Positions 1-8,845 of a DNA stretch of 58,431 nucleotides are shown piece by piece. Source of the stretch: Lachnospiraceae bacterium. Its GTDB lineage: Bacteria > Bacillota > Clostridia > Lachnospirales > Lachnospiraceae. The stretch covers positions 1 to 58,431 of the forward strand of contig VSNM01000034.1 in the NCBI GenBank assembly GCA_009774245.1, in the 5' to 3' direction. A program made the position numbers and the translations under genes. Under the pieces are notes generated by a model that worked only from the letters and a program-made list of their open reading frames with translations, was not told where the DNA came from and searched no databases. Within the stretch, counting starts at the first letter, position 1. Each line of letters opens with the position of its first letter.

Positions 1-79
1 TTTCAAAAAGATAAGATAGTAAATCTGCACAATTTTTATAAAAAAGTATCCTTATTTTCATTCATGCGTTTATTCTGGA

Positions 80-860
80 CTATTTTGTATCCATCATTTT
101 TGCCACTTCAGACTCCAACGTTTCTATTGTAGGAAGACTGCGTTGGTATTCTTTGCTGAGTGCATTACTTAATTCGTATCCTGCAATACCAATCGGCTGT
201 GAAACTTCTTCCAAAGAATATTCCGCCACTACATTATCCTTATCCTTACAAATAAGCAAACCTATTGCTGGATTATCGCCATCTCCTGTTAATTGCTTAT
301 TTACTGCGGTAACATAAAAATTTAATTTTCCAATATACTCAGGCTCAAATCTCTTTGTTTTAAGTTCTACGACAACATAACAGTGAAGTTTTATGTGATA
401 AAACAGCAAATCAATATAAAATTCACGCTCTCCAACCTGTAAATGCACCTGACGCCCCACATAGGAAAAACCTGTTCCCAGCTCCAACAGGAACTGTGTA
501 ATTTGATCTACCAGAGCAATTTACAGCTTTTGTATAAAAGCGGTACCATAGCCGCATCGTTTTCAAATTCGTTTCTGAAAATCCTGCCATATCAGGAAAG
601 GTCTTTTTTAAGTCAATACTCATCTGCCGCAAAAGACCTTCTCTCCACTTTGAATGCTTCTGCCGATTTACGATATCCTCGCCAATATGCCAATAAAGTT
701 CTAATAGTTCTCTATTCACTTTAATAGATGCTTTAATCTGACTGTTTCTAATCCTGTCTTTAATCAAGGCAATCCATTCCCTGTATTCATCAGTCACGAT
801 AAATTTTACCTCTTGCTTTTTGATGCCGGCTTTCATCTTTTCCTCCATAGTATGTATCAA
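80..860 (-). pseudogene. YhcG/DUF1016-family PD-(D/E)XK nuclease gene with internal deletion and frameshift
   Basis: Two abutting reading frames on the minus strand are the two ends of one gene. The frame from about 860 to 515 carries the helical DUF1016 N-terminal domain (RELLELYWHIGEDIV, then GFSETNLKTMRLWYRFY). The frame from about 525 to 80 carries the nuclease domain (FYIDLLFYHIKLHCYVVVELK, with its D and E-x-K residues, and GKLNFYVTAVN). At about 510-535 the text passes from TNLKTMRLWYRFYTKA directly to ALVDQITQFLLELGTGF in another frame. Intact members are about 340-370 residues, so roughly 100 central residues are missing and the frame is broken. The family is linked to DNA recombination and defence-type islands. 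The product is not expected to work. The start is TTG at 860 or, better, ATG at 848. Confidence 0.8.
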
Positions 861-1177
861 TTCATCATAAAATCATTCATTGTCAAATATAAATTATCTC
901 TTATCTTTCCAAAAGGTCAAATACATTTGTGTAACACATTCCATCATACCCAACAAAATATGCATTAAGAAAAATGCACTGATTGAAATGAGCTATTTTA
1001 TAGCTGATGCTGGAACAATCAGGACTAAAAATACATATGCGATCAATATCATCATATAAATAATTTCTACCATAACATAGTATGAAATATTGGACAACAA
1101 GACTTGTACTTGGAAATGGTTCGTTTTTGGGGTAAACGCCAGCCCGCCACATCTGCGGCGGGCTTCTGACCAGTTTC
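861..1177. other. Intergenic stretch without a supported gene
   Basis: This stretch lies between two broken genes. A minus-strand frame (1152 to 901) is open for about 83 codons but has no recognisable domain and no good ribosome binding site; it may be debris of a lost gene. A short GC-rich hairpin (GCCCGCC / GGCGGGC) lies at about 1142-1162, just downstream of the Rpn remnant. Nothing else is supported. Confidence 0.4.
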
Positions 1178-1590
1178 TTACTCTTGTGTCAGATTTTCTT
1201 CCCTGTCGTAAAGACCATATTCGGAGAGAAGCTGCTGTTGATAATTCAAATCGCCACTTGCCCGTTTTAAATCTTCGATTCGATTTTGCTCCAGCAGAAT
1301 CGAATTGAGTGTATTGATCGCATTCGCCATTTTTTGACGTCCGCGTTTTTCGCCGATGATAATTCCCCTGTTTTCGATTCTGTCTAATACCTCACTCATT
1401 CTGACACCCTCCTTTTTCCTTTCATTCTGCAGTGTATGCAATACCTCTTCGTACCTGTCGTCCTTTTCGAGCGCCTGCATCAGTTTGAGAAACTCATCTA
1501 CATGTTTGATTTCCTGCGCGCTGGGGATATAGTCTATGTTTTTGCGTTTAAACAGGACAACGTACCCATTTAGTTTTCTGCATTAGAAGC
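1178..1590 (-). pseudogene. C-terminal remnant of an Rpn-family (PD-(D/E)XK transposase-like) protein
   Basis: The open frame runs without a start codon from the very end of the neighbouring acyltransferase gene (stop at 1591) to a stop at 1178. The translation includes KRKNIDYIPSAQEIKHVDEF, DDRYEEVLHTLQNERKKEGV and a basic stretch GEKRGRQKMAN, which is how the C-terminal half of the Rpn/YhgA-like recombination-promoting nuclease family ends in Lachnospiraceae. The catalytic N-terminal half is absent. A matching N-terminal scrap on the same strand lies at 3136-3233, on the far side of the acyltransferase pair. I read both as parts of one former gene. An internal ATG at 1480 could in principle make a 100-residue product, but no ribosome binding site argues for this. 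Confidence 0.6.
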
Positions 1591-2811
1591 TTACCTTTCT
1601 GCAATCAAATTTGACGTACATATTTTCATATGATTATTTACCGTTAGAACGCCCCATATTTTTTTGTTGGCAGGTGAAGCAGGTGGTATAAAAACAGCTT
1701 CTGCAATTACATTGCTTTGGATTTTTCCTAAATTGGTAATACTATAACCGTTTTGTGATCCATATCCAAACATATTTCTTCCTACAAATGTTCCTGCTTT
1801 ACTTTCAAAATCTCCTAATGAAGATATTGCAACAGCGTCAATCAGTTCTGGCAGCATATGTATATAACAGGCAAGCACAAGCATTTCTTTCTGTGGGTGT
1901 TGACATATATTTAAAACTTGTGACGCTACGCGCTTTGCAAGAGAAATAACATTTTCCTCGTTCGTTTTCACGGAAACGCTAAAAGCTGTAGAATAATTTC
2001 CCATTGCTCCCTGTTTGTAGCATCTTGTCTGATTACGAATATCGGCTGCAATAACCACCTTATTTGTATTTTCTTCCAACATCATTTTTGCAATCAGCCA
2101 GTCGTTTACAGTAATATTCCGTTGCCTGCATAAAGTCTGTATTTCTTCTAACTCATGATTGCAAACGGTGAAAATTTCCCATTTCATTTTGTGTTTTTGA
2201 ATATAGGCTCTTTCAAATGCTCTATAATCTTCATACTTAACTTGTTGCCCCTCTTTTTTCCATTTCCTGTTTGCGTCGCCTATGATCAATTTACTGATAA
2301 AAGGTAAATCGCTATTTGGGGGAAGGTCATTTAAGCCTTGAATTAAGTGTTCCTCGGCAAGTTGCGGTATTACTCCGTTAATATAATGCCCTGCAAATTC
2401 CTCTACCAGTTGTAAAAGCCCTCTGCCGTCACACAAAAGATGGTGAGCAATAAAAAGTATTTGAAATTCACTTCCTTTTGGATAAACTACTACTTTCAGC
2501 AGACATTCTTTCTTGACATTCCACCCTTGAACGGATATTTCTTCATAATCCTGTTGCCACAAAGCAGCTTCTTCTTTTACCATTACAGGAATATTCAAGT
2601 AATCCTGTATCTGATAATAAATTCTACCGGTATCCTCTTCGTCTGCAATTAAACTATGCAGAAATGGGTGCGCTTTCTGCATAGTATCCATGCTTCGTCT
2701 TAGCTGTTCTTCATCGTAAATGCTTTCCATTTTCGCCATAATCCCAAAGTGCATATTAGGACACATAAAGTGCGCACGTTCTGTATACACATAGTTTTTA
2801 TCTGCTTTCAT
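1591..2811 (-). CDS. Condensation-domain / alcohol acetyltransferase-like protein
   Basis: The 406-residue product looks like a stand-alone member of the CoA-dependent acyltransferase superfamily (condensation domain, AATase-like). The signature HHxxxDG is present as HHLLCDG at about residue 122, where the second His is the expected catalytic base. The C-terminal half contains VVIAADIRNQTR and GAMGNYSTAFSV, resembling the DFGWG-region loop of the fold. There are no adjacent adenylation or carrier domains, so this is not an NRPS module; transfer of an acyl group to a small alcohol or amine is the safer guess. The ATG at 2811 overlaps the end of the upstream membrane-protein gene by 14 nt, so the two are probably translated together. 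The substrate cannot be read from the sequence. Confidence 0.65.
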   Translation of the reverse strand: MKADKNYVYTERAHFMCPNMHFGIMAKMESIYDEEQLRRSMDTMQKAHPFLHSLIADEEDTGRIYYQIQDYLNIPVMVKEEAALWQQDYEEISVQGWNVKKECLLKVVVYPKGSEFQILFIAHHLLCDGRGLLQLVEEFAGHYINGVIPQLAEEHLIQGLNDLPPNSDLPFISKLIIGDANRKWKKEGQQVKYEDYRAFERAYIQKHKMKWEIFTVCNHELEEIQTLCRQRNITVNDWLIAKMMLEENTNKVVIAADIRNQTRCYKQGAMGNYSTAFSVSVKTNEENVISLAKRVASQVLNICQHPQKEMLVLACYIHMLPELIDAVAISSLGDFESKAGTFVGRNMFGYGSQNGYSITNLGKIQSNVIAEAVFIPPASPANKKIWGVLTVNNHMKICTSNLIAER

Positions 2812-3097
2812 GTTTTTTCTCCAATTCGTTATTTTCTCTCATGACAATATCATTCAATACAGTATCCTGATGTGCTTCAATGGCTACTAAGATTAACAAA
2901 ACAGTAAATATGATTCCAGACAAAAACAAAAAAATTACAGACAGCCAGTGCCACTTTGCCACCCAAAATACACAACCAAATACAAATAATGCCCCAATGA
3001 TTTTCATCATGATAATTCCCGGTTCAAGCATATTCAGTTTATATTTATAGCGGTTATCATAGCACATATTCTTATGCTTCATTTCCCGAGCCTCCAT
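2798..3097 (-). CDS. Small two-helix membrane protein, partner of the acyltransferase
   Basis: This is a 99-residue protein with a charged N-terminus (to about residue 25), two adjacent hydrophobic helices (about 28-46 and 51-72, around the loop AKWHWLS) and a charged C-terminal tail ending EKKHESR. No family is recognised. It is the first gene of a two-gene minus-strand unit and overlaps the acyltransferase gene by 14 nt, which suggests a shared role, for example tethering the acyltransferase or acting on its lipid-soluble product. That role is inference from position only. Confidence 0.6.
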   Translation of the reverse strand: MEAREMKHKNMCYDNRYKYKLNMLEPGIIMMKIIGALFVFGCVFWVAKWHWLSVIFLFLSGIIFTVLLILVAIEAHQDTVLNDIVMRENNELEKKHESR

Positions 3098-3135
3098 TAC
3101 TTTTGTTATGAATGTAGATGTTATATGGACACGCT

Positions 3136-3233
3136 CTAGCCCAGTTCTTCATTCAACAGGATGCCGTTTATGATGTCTGCAAACACATCATTATATCAGC
3201 CAGTTGCTTTTCTGCAATATCTTTTGTCCCCAT
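3136..3233 (-). pseudogene. N-terminal remnant of an Rpn-family protein, frameshifted
   Basis: On the minus strand an ATG at 3233 opens MGTKDIAEKQLAD; one missing base later the next frame reads YNDVFADIINGILLNEELG and then stops at 3136. Joined, these match the stereotyped start of Lachnospiraceae Rpn/YhgA-like proteins (G-x-KDI-x-EK-x-L-x-x-YNDVFADI-x-N-x-LLF). It is dead through a one-base deletion and loss of the rest of the gene. It lies upstream of, and on the same strand as, the C-terminal remnant at 1178-1590. Confidence 0.6.
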
Positions 3234-3468
3234 TTGTGTAACTTCTTCATTTATAGTAACATATTCTATATCATTCCGCCACAGCAATTTGAAAATGAAT
3301 ATATGTTCTTGTTATAGAATATTAAACCAGCGTTCATGTGTCAATAGAAAAAGCAAATATTAGTTCGAAAATGTGCCAGAATAACGCAGATCAGTTTAAT
3401 GAAAATTGTAGTGATTCTGGGAGGAGGAAATTTAGCTGGTTCGAAAACCGCTTCCCATCGAAAAAGAA

Positions 3469-3497
3469 TTGACGAAACAGGCAAATGATACTATAAT
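3469..3497 (+). promoter_or_regulatory. Sigma-A-type promoter of apt-relA
   Basis: TTGACG (3469-3474) and TATAAT (3492-3497) are separated by exactly 17 nt, a near-consensus vegetative promoter. It lies 67 nt before the apt start codon. The stretch 3240-3468 upstream shows nothing further. Confidence 0.75.
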
Positions 3498-3564
3498 AGT
3501 GATATTCGAAAAAATAAAAACTTTATGAATATTTTATAATAAAAGATGGGAGAGGGAATACTTT

Positions 3565-4089
3565 ATGAAAAAACTGGAAGAATACGTAAGAGCAATACCT
3601 GATTTTCCGGAGCCGGGCATTATATTTCGCGATGTGACGAGCGTCTTGCAGGATGCCGACGGTTTGCAGCTTGCGATTGACACAATGCAGGAGTTAGTGA
3701 AAGATTTGAAGTATGATGTTGTGGCAGGCGCCGAGTCCAGAGGATTTATTTTTGGTACACCAATCGCATATAATAATCATAAGCCCTTTGTTCTGATCAG
3801 AAAGAAAGGAAAGCTTCCCCGCGAGACGGTTTCTGTTGACTATGATCTCGAGTACGGCAAGGCAACTATAGAGATGCACAAGGATTCCATTCAGCCGGGG
3901 CAGAAGGTTCTCGTGGTGGATGACCTGATCGCCACTGGCGGAACGACAGAGGCCATGATCAAACTTATCGAGTCACTCGGCGGAGAGGTAGTCGGAGTGG
4001 TTGTCCTGATGGAGCTTGCCGGATTGAAAGGCCGGGAGAGAATTGCGGGATACAGGCTTGATTCTGCGATCGTTTATGAGGGCAAATAG
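3565..4089 (+). CDS. apt: Adenine phosphoribosyltransferase
   Basis: The enzyme converts adenine and PRPP to AMP and pyrophosphate (purine salvage, cytosol). The 174-residue length is normal for the family. The N-terminus has the adenine-recognition segment IPDFPEPGIIFRDVT (residues 11-25), the middle has the substrate loop AGAESRGFIFG (54-64), and the PRPP-binding loop VLVVDDLIATGGT is at 115-127. The ATG at 3565 follows a GGGAGAGGGA stretch. The gene is transcribed with relA, as in many Firmicutes, linking purine nucleotide supply to the stringent response. Confidence 0.95.
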   Translation: MKKLEEYVRAIPDFPEPGIIFRDVTSVLQDADGLQLAIDTMQELVKDLKYDVVAGAESRGFIFGTPIAYNNHKPFVLIRKKGKLPRETVSVDYDLEYGKATIEMHKDSIQPGQKVLVVDDLIATGGTTEAMIKLIESLGGEVVGVVVLMELAGLKGRERIAGYRLDSAIVYEGK

Positions 4090-4158
4090 AAAAATAAGAG
4101 ATTTTCTATTAGAAATTTGCTGTTTGACGAATATATTGGATATGGCTGGTGATGCGAA

Positions 4159-6519
4159 GTGACAGATGAGAAACAGACAAGAACAGGGGCCTATGAGGAT
4201 TCCCTGATCATAAAGGGGAGTAAAGCCGGTTCTGGTAAGTTGGATGAACGAAAAATTGAATATATCAAAGAGTTTCAAAGCCCGGAGGAGCTATATCAGG
4301 GGCTTATTCGGCGTGTGCACAAATATCACCCATCAGATGATATTTCAATGATTGACAAAGCGTATGAGACCGCGCGGGAAGCACACAAGGATCAGGTGAG
4401 AAAATCGGGGGAGCCATATATTATCCATCCGCTGTGTGTGGCGATCATTCTTGCGGATCTGGAGCTTGACAAGGAGACGATCATTGCCGGACTTTTGCAT
4501 GATGTTGTCGAGGATACGGTTATGACAAACGAGGAGCTCAAGGAGCAGTTTGGCCCTGATGTTGAGCTTCTTGTCGATGGCGTCACCAAGCTGGAGCAGC
4601 TGCAGTATACAGGGGATGCGACGCCCGACCGGCTGGCGAGCCGCGAGGAGCTGCAGGCGGAAAATCTGAGAAAGATGTTTCTCGCAATGGCGAAGGATAT
4701 CAGGGTGATCCTGATCAAGCTGGCTGACCGTCTCCATAATATGCGGACGCTCAAGTACAAGTCGCCGGAGAGTCAGAAGCGTATCGCCAGGGAGACGCTT
4801 GACATCTATTCGCCGCTTGCGGAGCGGCTGGGTATATCCAAAATAAAAGTCGAGCTGGATGATCTGTCGCTGAAATATCTGGAGCCGGAGGCATACTATG
4901 ATCTGGTGGAGAAGATTTCTCTCAGGAAAGAGGCGAGGGAGAAGTATGTGCAGGATATCGTCGACGAGGTGACAGAACACATCACGGACGCCGGCATTGA
5001 TGCTCAGATTGATGGTCGTGTAAAGCACTTTTTTAGTATATACAAGAAAATGAAAAATCAGGGTAAGACACTTGAGCAGATTTATGACCTGTTTGCCGTG
5101 CGCATCATTGTCAATTCGGTGAAGGACTGTTACGCGGCACTTGGCGTGATTCATGAGATGTATAAGCCGATGCCCGGACGTTTCAAGGATTATATTGCTA
5201 TGCCAAAGTCGAATATGTATCAGTCCCTTCACACGACGCTGATCGGTTCGACAGGTACGCCGTTTGAGATACAGATTCGGACTTTTGAGATGCACAGGGT
5301 TGCCGAGTATGGTATCGCTGCGCACTGGAAATACAAGGAGACGAGCGACGGTAAGGTGTCGAGCGGCGGTGAGGAGGAGAAGCTCGCATGGCTCAGCCAG
5401 ATTCTTGAGTGGCAGAAGGATATGTCTGACAACAAGGAATTTATGAAGCTGTTGAAGAGTGATCTCGATCTGTTCTCCGATCATGTCTATTGTTTTACGC
5501 CGGCGGGTGATGTCAAAAATCTTCCGGCAGGCTCTACGCCGATTGATTTTGCATACAGTGTTCACAGTGCGGTCGGGAATAAAATGATCGGCGCAAGGGT
5601 AAACGGCAAACTTGTAACAATTGATTACCAGATCAATAACGGGGACTGTATTGAAATCATGACATCCCAGAACTCCAAGGGACCAAGCCGCGACTGGCTG
5701 AATATCGTCAAATCAGCGCAGGCCAAAAATAAGATTTCACAATGGTTCAAGAGTGAACTGAAGGAAGACAACATCATAAAGGGAAGGGAACTCATACACA
5801 ATTACTGCAGGGCAAAAAATATCATGCTGGCGGATTTGCTGATCTCGAAATATCAGAATGTTGTTATGCGCAGATATGGATTTAATGACTGGGATGCACT
5901 CCTTGCGGCGGTCGGACATGGCGCGCTCAAGGAAGGACAGATCATTAACCGTATGCAGGAGTTGCACACGCGGGAGCACAAAAAACAGGAATCTGATGAG
6001 GAGCTGCTGGCATACATCCAGGAGTCGGCTGCCAGTAAACAGATGAAACCCAAGGGGAAAACAGGCATCACTGTAAAGGGGATTCACGATGTGGCAGTGC
6101 GGTTTTCACGCTGCTGTGCACCTGTGCCCGGCGATGAGATTGTCGGATTTGTCACGCGTGGGCGCGGGGTTTCCATACACAGGACAGACTGCGTCAACAT
6201 TCTGAATCTGTCTGATCTGGATCGCTCCAGACTGATCGACGCGGAGTGGGAGCCGGAGGAGGCAGCGCAGAGAAACGAGAAGTACCTGACGGAAATCGTG
6301 ATCTATGCGCAGAACAGGAGCGGTCTGCTGGCGGATATCACAAAGGCGCTCACGGAGAAAAATATCGATATCCGCTCCGTGAATACCAGGACAAACAAGC
6401 AGGATATCGCCACGATGGGGATGACCTTTGAGATTGGCAGCAGGGAAGAGCTGATCACGATCGTTGACAAGCTCAAAACGATAGACAGTGTGATAGATAT
6501 TGAAAGGACGACGGGCTGA
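4159..6519 (+). CDS. relA: Bifunctional (p)ppGpp synthetase/hydrolase RelA/SpoT
   Basis: The 786-residue protein makes and degrades the alarmone (p)ppGpp from GTP or GDP and ATP. The N-terminal HD hydrolase domain keeps its metal ligands (H75, H90 in EPYIIHP, and HD 114-115 in LLHDVVED). The synthetase domain follows (DLFAVRIIV; GRFKDYIAMPKSNMYQSLHT), then a TGS domain (VYCFTPAGDVKNLPAG), a zinc-finger-like segment with CC (VRFSRCCAPVPGDEIVGFVT) and a C-terminal ACT domain (about 715-786). Both activities therefore look intact, as expected for the single long Rel of Firmicutes. The start is GTG at 4159 with a weak ribosome binding site. The next gene begins 1 nt after its stop. Confidence 0.95.
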   Translation: MTDEKQTRTGAYEDSLIIKGSKAGSGKLDERKIEYIKEFQSPEELYQGLIRRVHKYHPSDDISMIDKAYETAREAHKDQVRKSGEPYIIHPLCVAIILADLELDKETIIAGLLHDVVEDTVMTNEELKEQFGPDVELLVDGVTKLEQLQYTGDATPDRLASREELQAENLRKMFLAMAKDIRVILIKLADRLHNMRTLKYKSPESQKRIARETLDIYSPLAERLGISKIKVELDDLSLKYLEPEAYYDLVEKISLRKEAREKYVQDIVDEVTEHITDAGIDAQIDGRVKHFFSIYKKMKNQGKTLEQIYDLFAVRIIVNSVKDCYAALGVIHEMYKPMPGRFKDYIAMPKSNMYQSLHTTLIGSTGTPFEIQIRTFEMHRVAEYGIAAHWKYKETSDGKVSSGGEEEKLAWLSQILEWQKDMSDNKEFMKLLKSDLDLFSDHVYCFTPAGDVKNLPAGSTPIDFAYSVHSAVGNKMIGARVNGKLVTIDYQINNGDCIEIMTSQNSKGPSRDWLNIVKSAQAKNKISQWFKSELKEDNIIKGRELIHNYCRAKNIMLADLLISKYQNVVMRRYGFNDWDALLAAVGHGALKEGQIINRMQELHTREHKKQESDEELLAYIQESAASKQMKPKGKTGITVKGIHDVAVRFSRCCAPVPGDEIVGFVTRGRGVSIHRTDCVNILNLSDLDRSRLIDAEWEPEEAAQRNEKYLTEIVIYAQNRSGLLADITKALTEKNIDIRSVNTRTNKQDIATMGMTFEIGSREELITIVDKLKTIDSVIDIERTTG

Positions 6520-6520
6520 T

Positions 6521-7156
6521 ATGGCGGATTTAAAAGTAAAAAGGCGGGTACTGAGTGCCTGCCAGACAAATTGCTACTATGTATATAGGGAAGGCGCGGA
6601 TGAGATCGTCATCATCGATCCCGGCGACAATGGAGAAGTGGTATATGATGACGTGAAAAGTCTCGGCTTTGAGAAAATTGCGGGGATTCTGCTGACGCAT
6701 GGTCATGGCGATCACACAGGCGGCACCTTGAAATTAAAGGAACTCAGCGGTGCAAAGATCTATGCCTACGAGGACGAGGCGGAAATTTTAAAAGATCCGG
6801 AGAAAAATCTATCTGGCTGGTTTGGCAGAGCGTATGGATTTGAGGCGGACGAGTATTTTCGGGATAAACAGATTTTTTCCATGGCGGGTGTTACGTTTGA
6901 GGTACTTCACACGCCGGGGCACACAAAAGGCGGCTGCTGTTTTTATGATGCGGAGGATAAGACGATGTTCTGCGGAGACACGATTTTCAATGGCTCTGTC
7001 GGAAGGACGGATTTCTATTCGGGTTCCATGAGGCAGCTTGGCGATTCGATTCGTGAGCGGATTATGACGTTGCCCGATGATGTGAAGCTCTACTCGGGAC
7101 ATGGAGACGCGACGACGGTCGGATACGAGAGAAAGTATAATCCATGTCTGGGATAG
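6521..7156 (+). CDS. MBL-fold metallohydrolase (glyoxalase II-like)
   Basis: This 211-residue metallo-beta-lactamase-fold hydrolase has the zinc motif HxHxDH as HGHGDH (H60, H62, D64, H65), a downstream His in LHTPGHTKGG, an Asp in MFCGDTIF and a final His in LYSGHGDATT. This is the compact glyoxalase II/YcbL-like architecture. The likely activity is thioester hydrolysis, but the substrate is not readable. I chose ATG 6521, which sits 1 nt after the relA stop; a TTG at 6500 would extend it into relA without conserved residues. It is commonly found between relA and hemZ in Lachnospiraceae. Confidence 0.9.
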   Translation: MADLKVKRRVLSACQTNCYYVYREGADEIVIIDPGDNGEVVYDDVKSLGFEKIAGILLTHGHGDHTGGTLKLKELSGAKIYAYEDEAEILKDPEKNLSGWFGRAYGFEADEYFRDKQIFSMAGVTFEVLHTPGHTKGGCCFYDAEDKTMFCGDTIFNGSVGRTDFYSGSMRQLGDSIRERIMTLPDDVKLYSGHGDATTVGYERKYNPCLG

Positions 7157-7181
7157 GCATTGTGTGTCCCATACAATGCCT
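7154..7181 (+). terminator. Hairpin after the MBL hydrolase gene
   Basis: A perfect 9-bp stem AGGCATTGT / ACAATGCCT surrounds a 10-nt loop just at the stop codon, and a run of seven T follows about 14 nt later. It may be a weak terminator or an RNA-stabilising hairpin between the MBL gene and hemZ. Confidence 0.4.
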
Positions 7182-7207
7182 GTTCCGGGTATGGATTTTT
7201 TTGAAGA

Positions 7208-7343
7208 TTTGCATGTGATGTAGATCAGGGATTGTAGAAAGATAAGTGGTATGAAATATTTGCATGTGATGCAGGAAGATGCGGCAAAACGTTTGCACAT
7301 GATGCAGGAAAGCACGGTGAAATATTTACATAATTTGCGGAAA
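7208..7343 (+). repeat. Four imperfect copies of a TTTGCATGTGATGCAGG-like unit
   Basis: Copies begin near 7208, 7259, 7292 and 7326 (TTTGCATGTGATGTAG, TTTGCATGTGATGCAGG, TTTGCACATGATGCAGG, and the degenerate TTTACATAATTTGCGG). They fill the 213-nt gap before hemZ. Spacing is uneven (51, 33, 34 nt). The unit TGCAtgtgATGCA is itself partly palindromic, so these could be protein-binding sites or a decayed tandem repeat. Confidence 0.45.
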
Positions 7344-7369
7344 CTGCCACGTAACAGGAGATTCGTAAG

Positions 7370-8809
7370 ATGATAAATGTATATACTAACAGGGAGAATT
7401 ATCAGTATGATGTGCATGCGCTGCTCAAATCGTTTTATCCAGAGCATGATGTGAGGGTGTACAATGAGAGCGAACTGGACACCAAGAATGACAGCGGCAG
7501 CTATGTCATCATACGGATTCTGGATGACAGAATGGAATTAATACTGGCCATTGATGACAGAAAAGAGTATGTGCATGTCTATAAAAATGACACAGATGTC
7601 ATAAAAAAGGAAAGTAAGCTTTTTTTATATTACGACTTGTGTGATTACACGGGGCGGACGCTTCCGTGGGGAAATCTAACGGGGATCAGACCAACAAAGC
7701 TTACCATGGCAATGCTGGCGGAGGGGATGGCGGATGATGCCATCATCGCGCAGATGAAAGCGGCACATGCAGTGAGCGATGAAAAAGCGCGGCTCAGCCT
7801 CGATATTTCCAAGCGGGAGCGGCAGATTTTGGACAGGATACACTATATGGATGGTTACAGCCTGTATATTGGCATTCCGTTTTGTCCCACGACATGCTTG
7901 TACTGCTCTTTTACTTCCTATCCAATCGCGGCGTGGCGAAAACGGGTACATGAATATCTGCGGGCACTTTTTCAGGAGATTGATTTTGTCGCGGACACTT
8001 ATCGCGACAAGATACTGGATACCATCTATATAGGAGGGGGAACGCCCACAACACTGGGCCCAGACGAGCTGGCAGCACTGCTGCAGCGTATCCATGACAG
8101 ATTTGATTTCGGGCAGGTCAAGGAGTTTACCGTGGAGGCGGGACGCGCGGACAGTATCACGCGGGAAAAGCTCGATGTGCTGAGAAAGTATGGCGTGACA
8201 CGCATATCAGTCAATCCCCAGACCATGAACGATGAGACATTAAAATACATAGGCAGACAGCACACAGTCGTACAGGTGAAAGAGGCATTCCATATGGCGA
8301 GGGAGGCGGGATTTGACAATATCAATATGGACATTATCCTAGGGCTTCCAGGGGAGATTGAGTCCAGTGTGCAACACACGATCGATGAGATCAAAAAGCT
8401 AAATCCCGACAGCCTGACTGTTCATTCACTCGCCATCAAACGCGCCTCGAGGCTCAGCCAGTGGATTGAAGAAAATGGCATCGGGACACTGCGCAACACA
8501 GACGCCACAATGGAAATCGCGCAGAAGGGGGCGTATGCACTAGGCATGAAGCCGTATTATCTCTACCGGCAGAAAAATATGTCTGGAAATTTTGAGAATG
8601 TCGGTTATGCCAGAGAGGGCAGATACGGTATATACAACATACTGATCAACGAGGAGGTGCAGACCATTCTGGCGCTTGGTGCGGGAAGTATTTCAAAAAG
8701 GGTTTATCCCGACGGAAGGATTGAGCGGAGCGAGAACATGAAGGACGTGACGCTCTATATTGAAAAGATTGACGAGATGATTGAGCGGAAAAGACAGCTT
8801 TTGGCGTAG
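7370..8809 (+). CDS. hemZ: Oxygen-independent coproporphyrinogen III dehydrogenase HemZ (radical SAM)
   Basis: This 479-residue radical SAM protein of the HemN/HemZ group would convert coproporphyrinogen III to protoporphyrinogen IX anaerobically, or act as a related radical SAM enzyme. The N-terminal 160 residues form the HemZ-specific domain (RTLPWGNLTGIRPTKL). The iron-sulfur motif CxxxCxxC is at C172, C176 and C179 (FCPTTCLYCSF). A glycine-rich SAM motif follows (IYIGGGTPTTL), then INMDIILGLPGE. The start ATG at 7370 has AGGAG 12 nt upstream. No other heme genes are nearby, so the physiological substrate is uncertain. Confidence 0.9.
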   Translation: MINVYTNRENYQYDVHALLKSFYPEHDVRVYNESELDTKNDSGSYVIIRILDDRMELILAIDDRKEYVHVYKNDTDVIKKESKLFLYYDLCDYTGRTLPWGNLTGIRPTKLTMAMLAEGMADDAIIAQMKAAHAVSDEKARLSLDISKRERQILDRIHYMDGYSLYIGIPFCPTTCLYCSFTSYPIAAWRKRVHEYLRALFQEIDFVADTYRDKILDTIYIGGGTPTTLGPDELAALLQRIHDRFDFGQVKEFTVEAGRADSITREKLDVLRKYGVTRISVNPQTMNDETLKYIGRQHTVVQVKEAFHMAREAGFDNINMDIILGLPGEIESSVQHTIDEIKKLNPDSLTVHSLAIKRASRLSQWIEENGIGTLRNTDATMEIAQKGAYALGMKPYYLYRQKNMSGNFENVGYAREGRYGIYNILINEEVQTILALGAGSISKRVYPDGRIERSENMKDVTLYIEKIDEMIERKRQLLA

Positions 8810-8845
8810 ATGATTGCCGCTGTTTCGCAATGAAAAGGTGGGGGG

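Noticed and set aside
3118..3363. 81-codon plus-strand frame
   Set aside because: The opposite strand carries a recognisable Rpn N-terminal remnant; the plus-strand translation has no protein-like features.
4345..5565. 406-codon open frame on the minus strand inside relA
   Set aside because: It mirrors relA codons, has no domain and no ribosome binding site; relA is complete on the other strand.
4159..6519. Possible loss of hydrolase function in RelA
   Set aside because: H75, H90, HD 114-115 and the synthetase motifs are all present, so the enzyme looks bifunctional.
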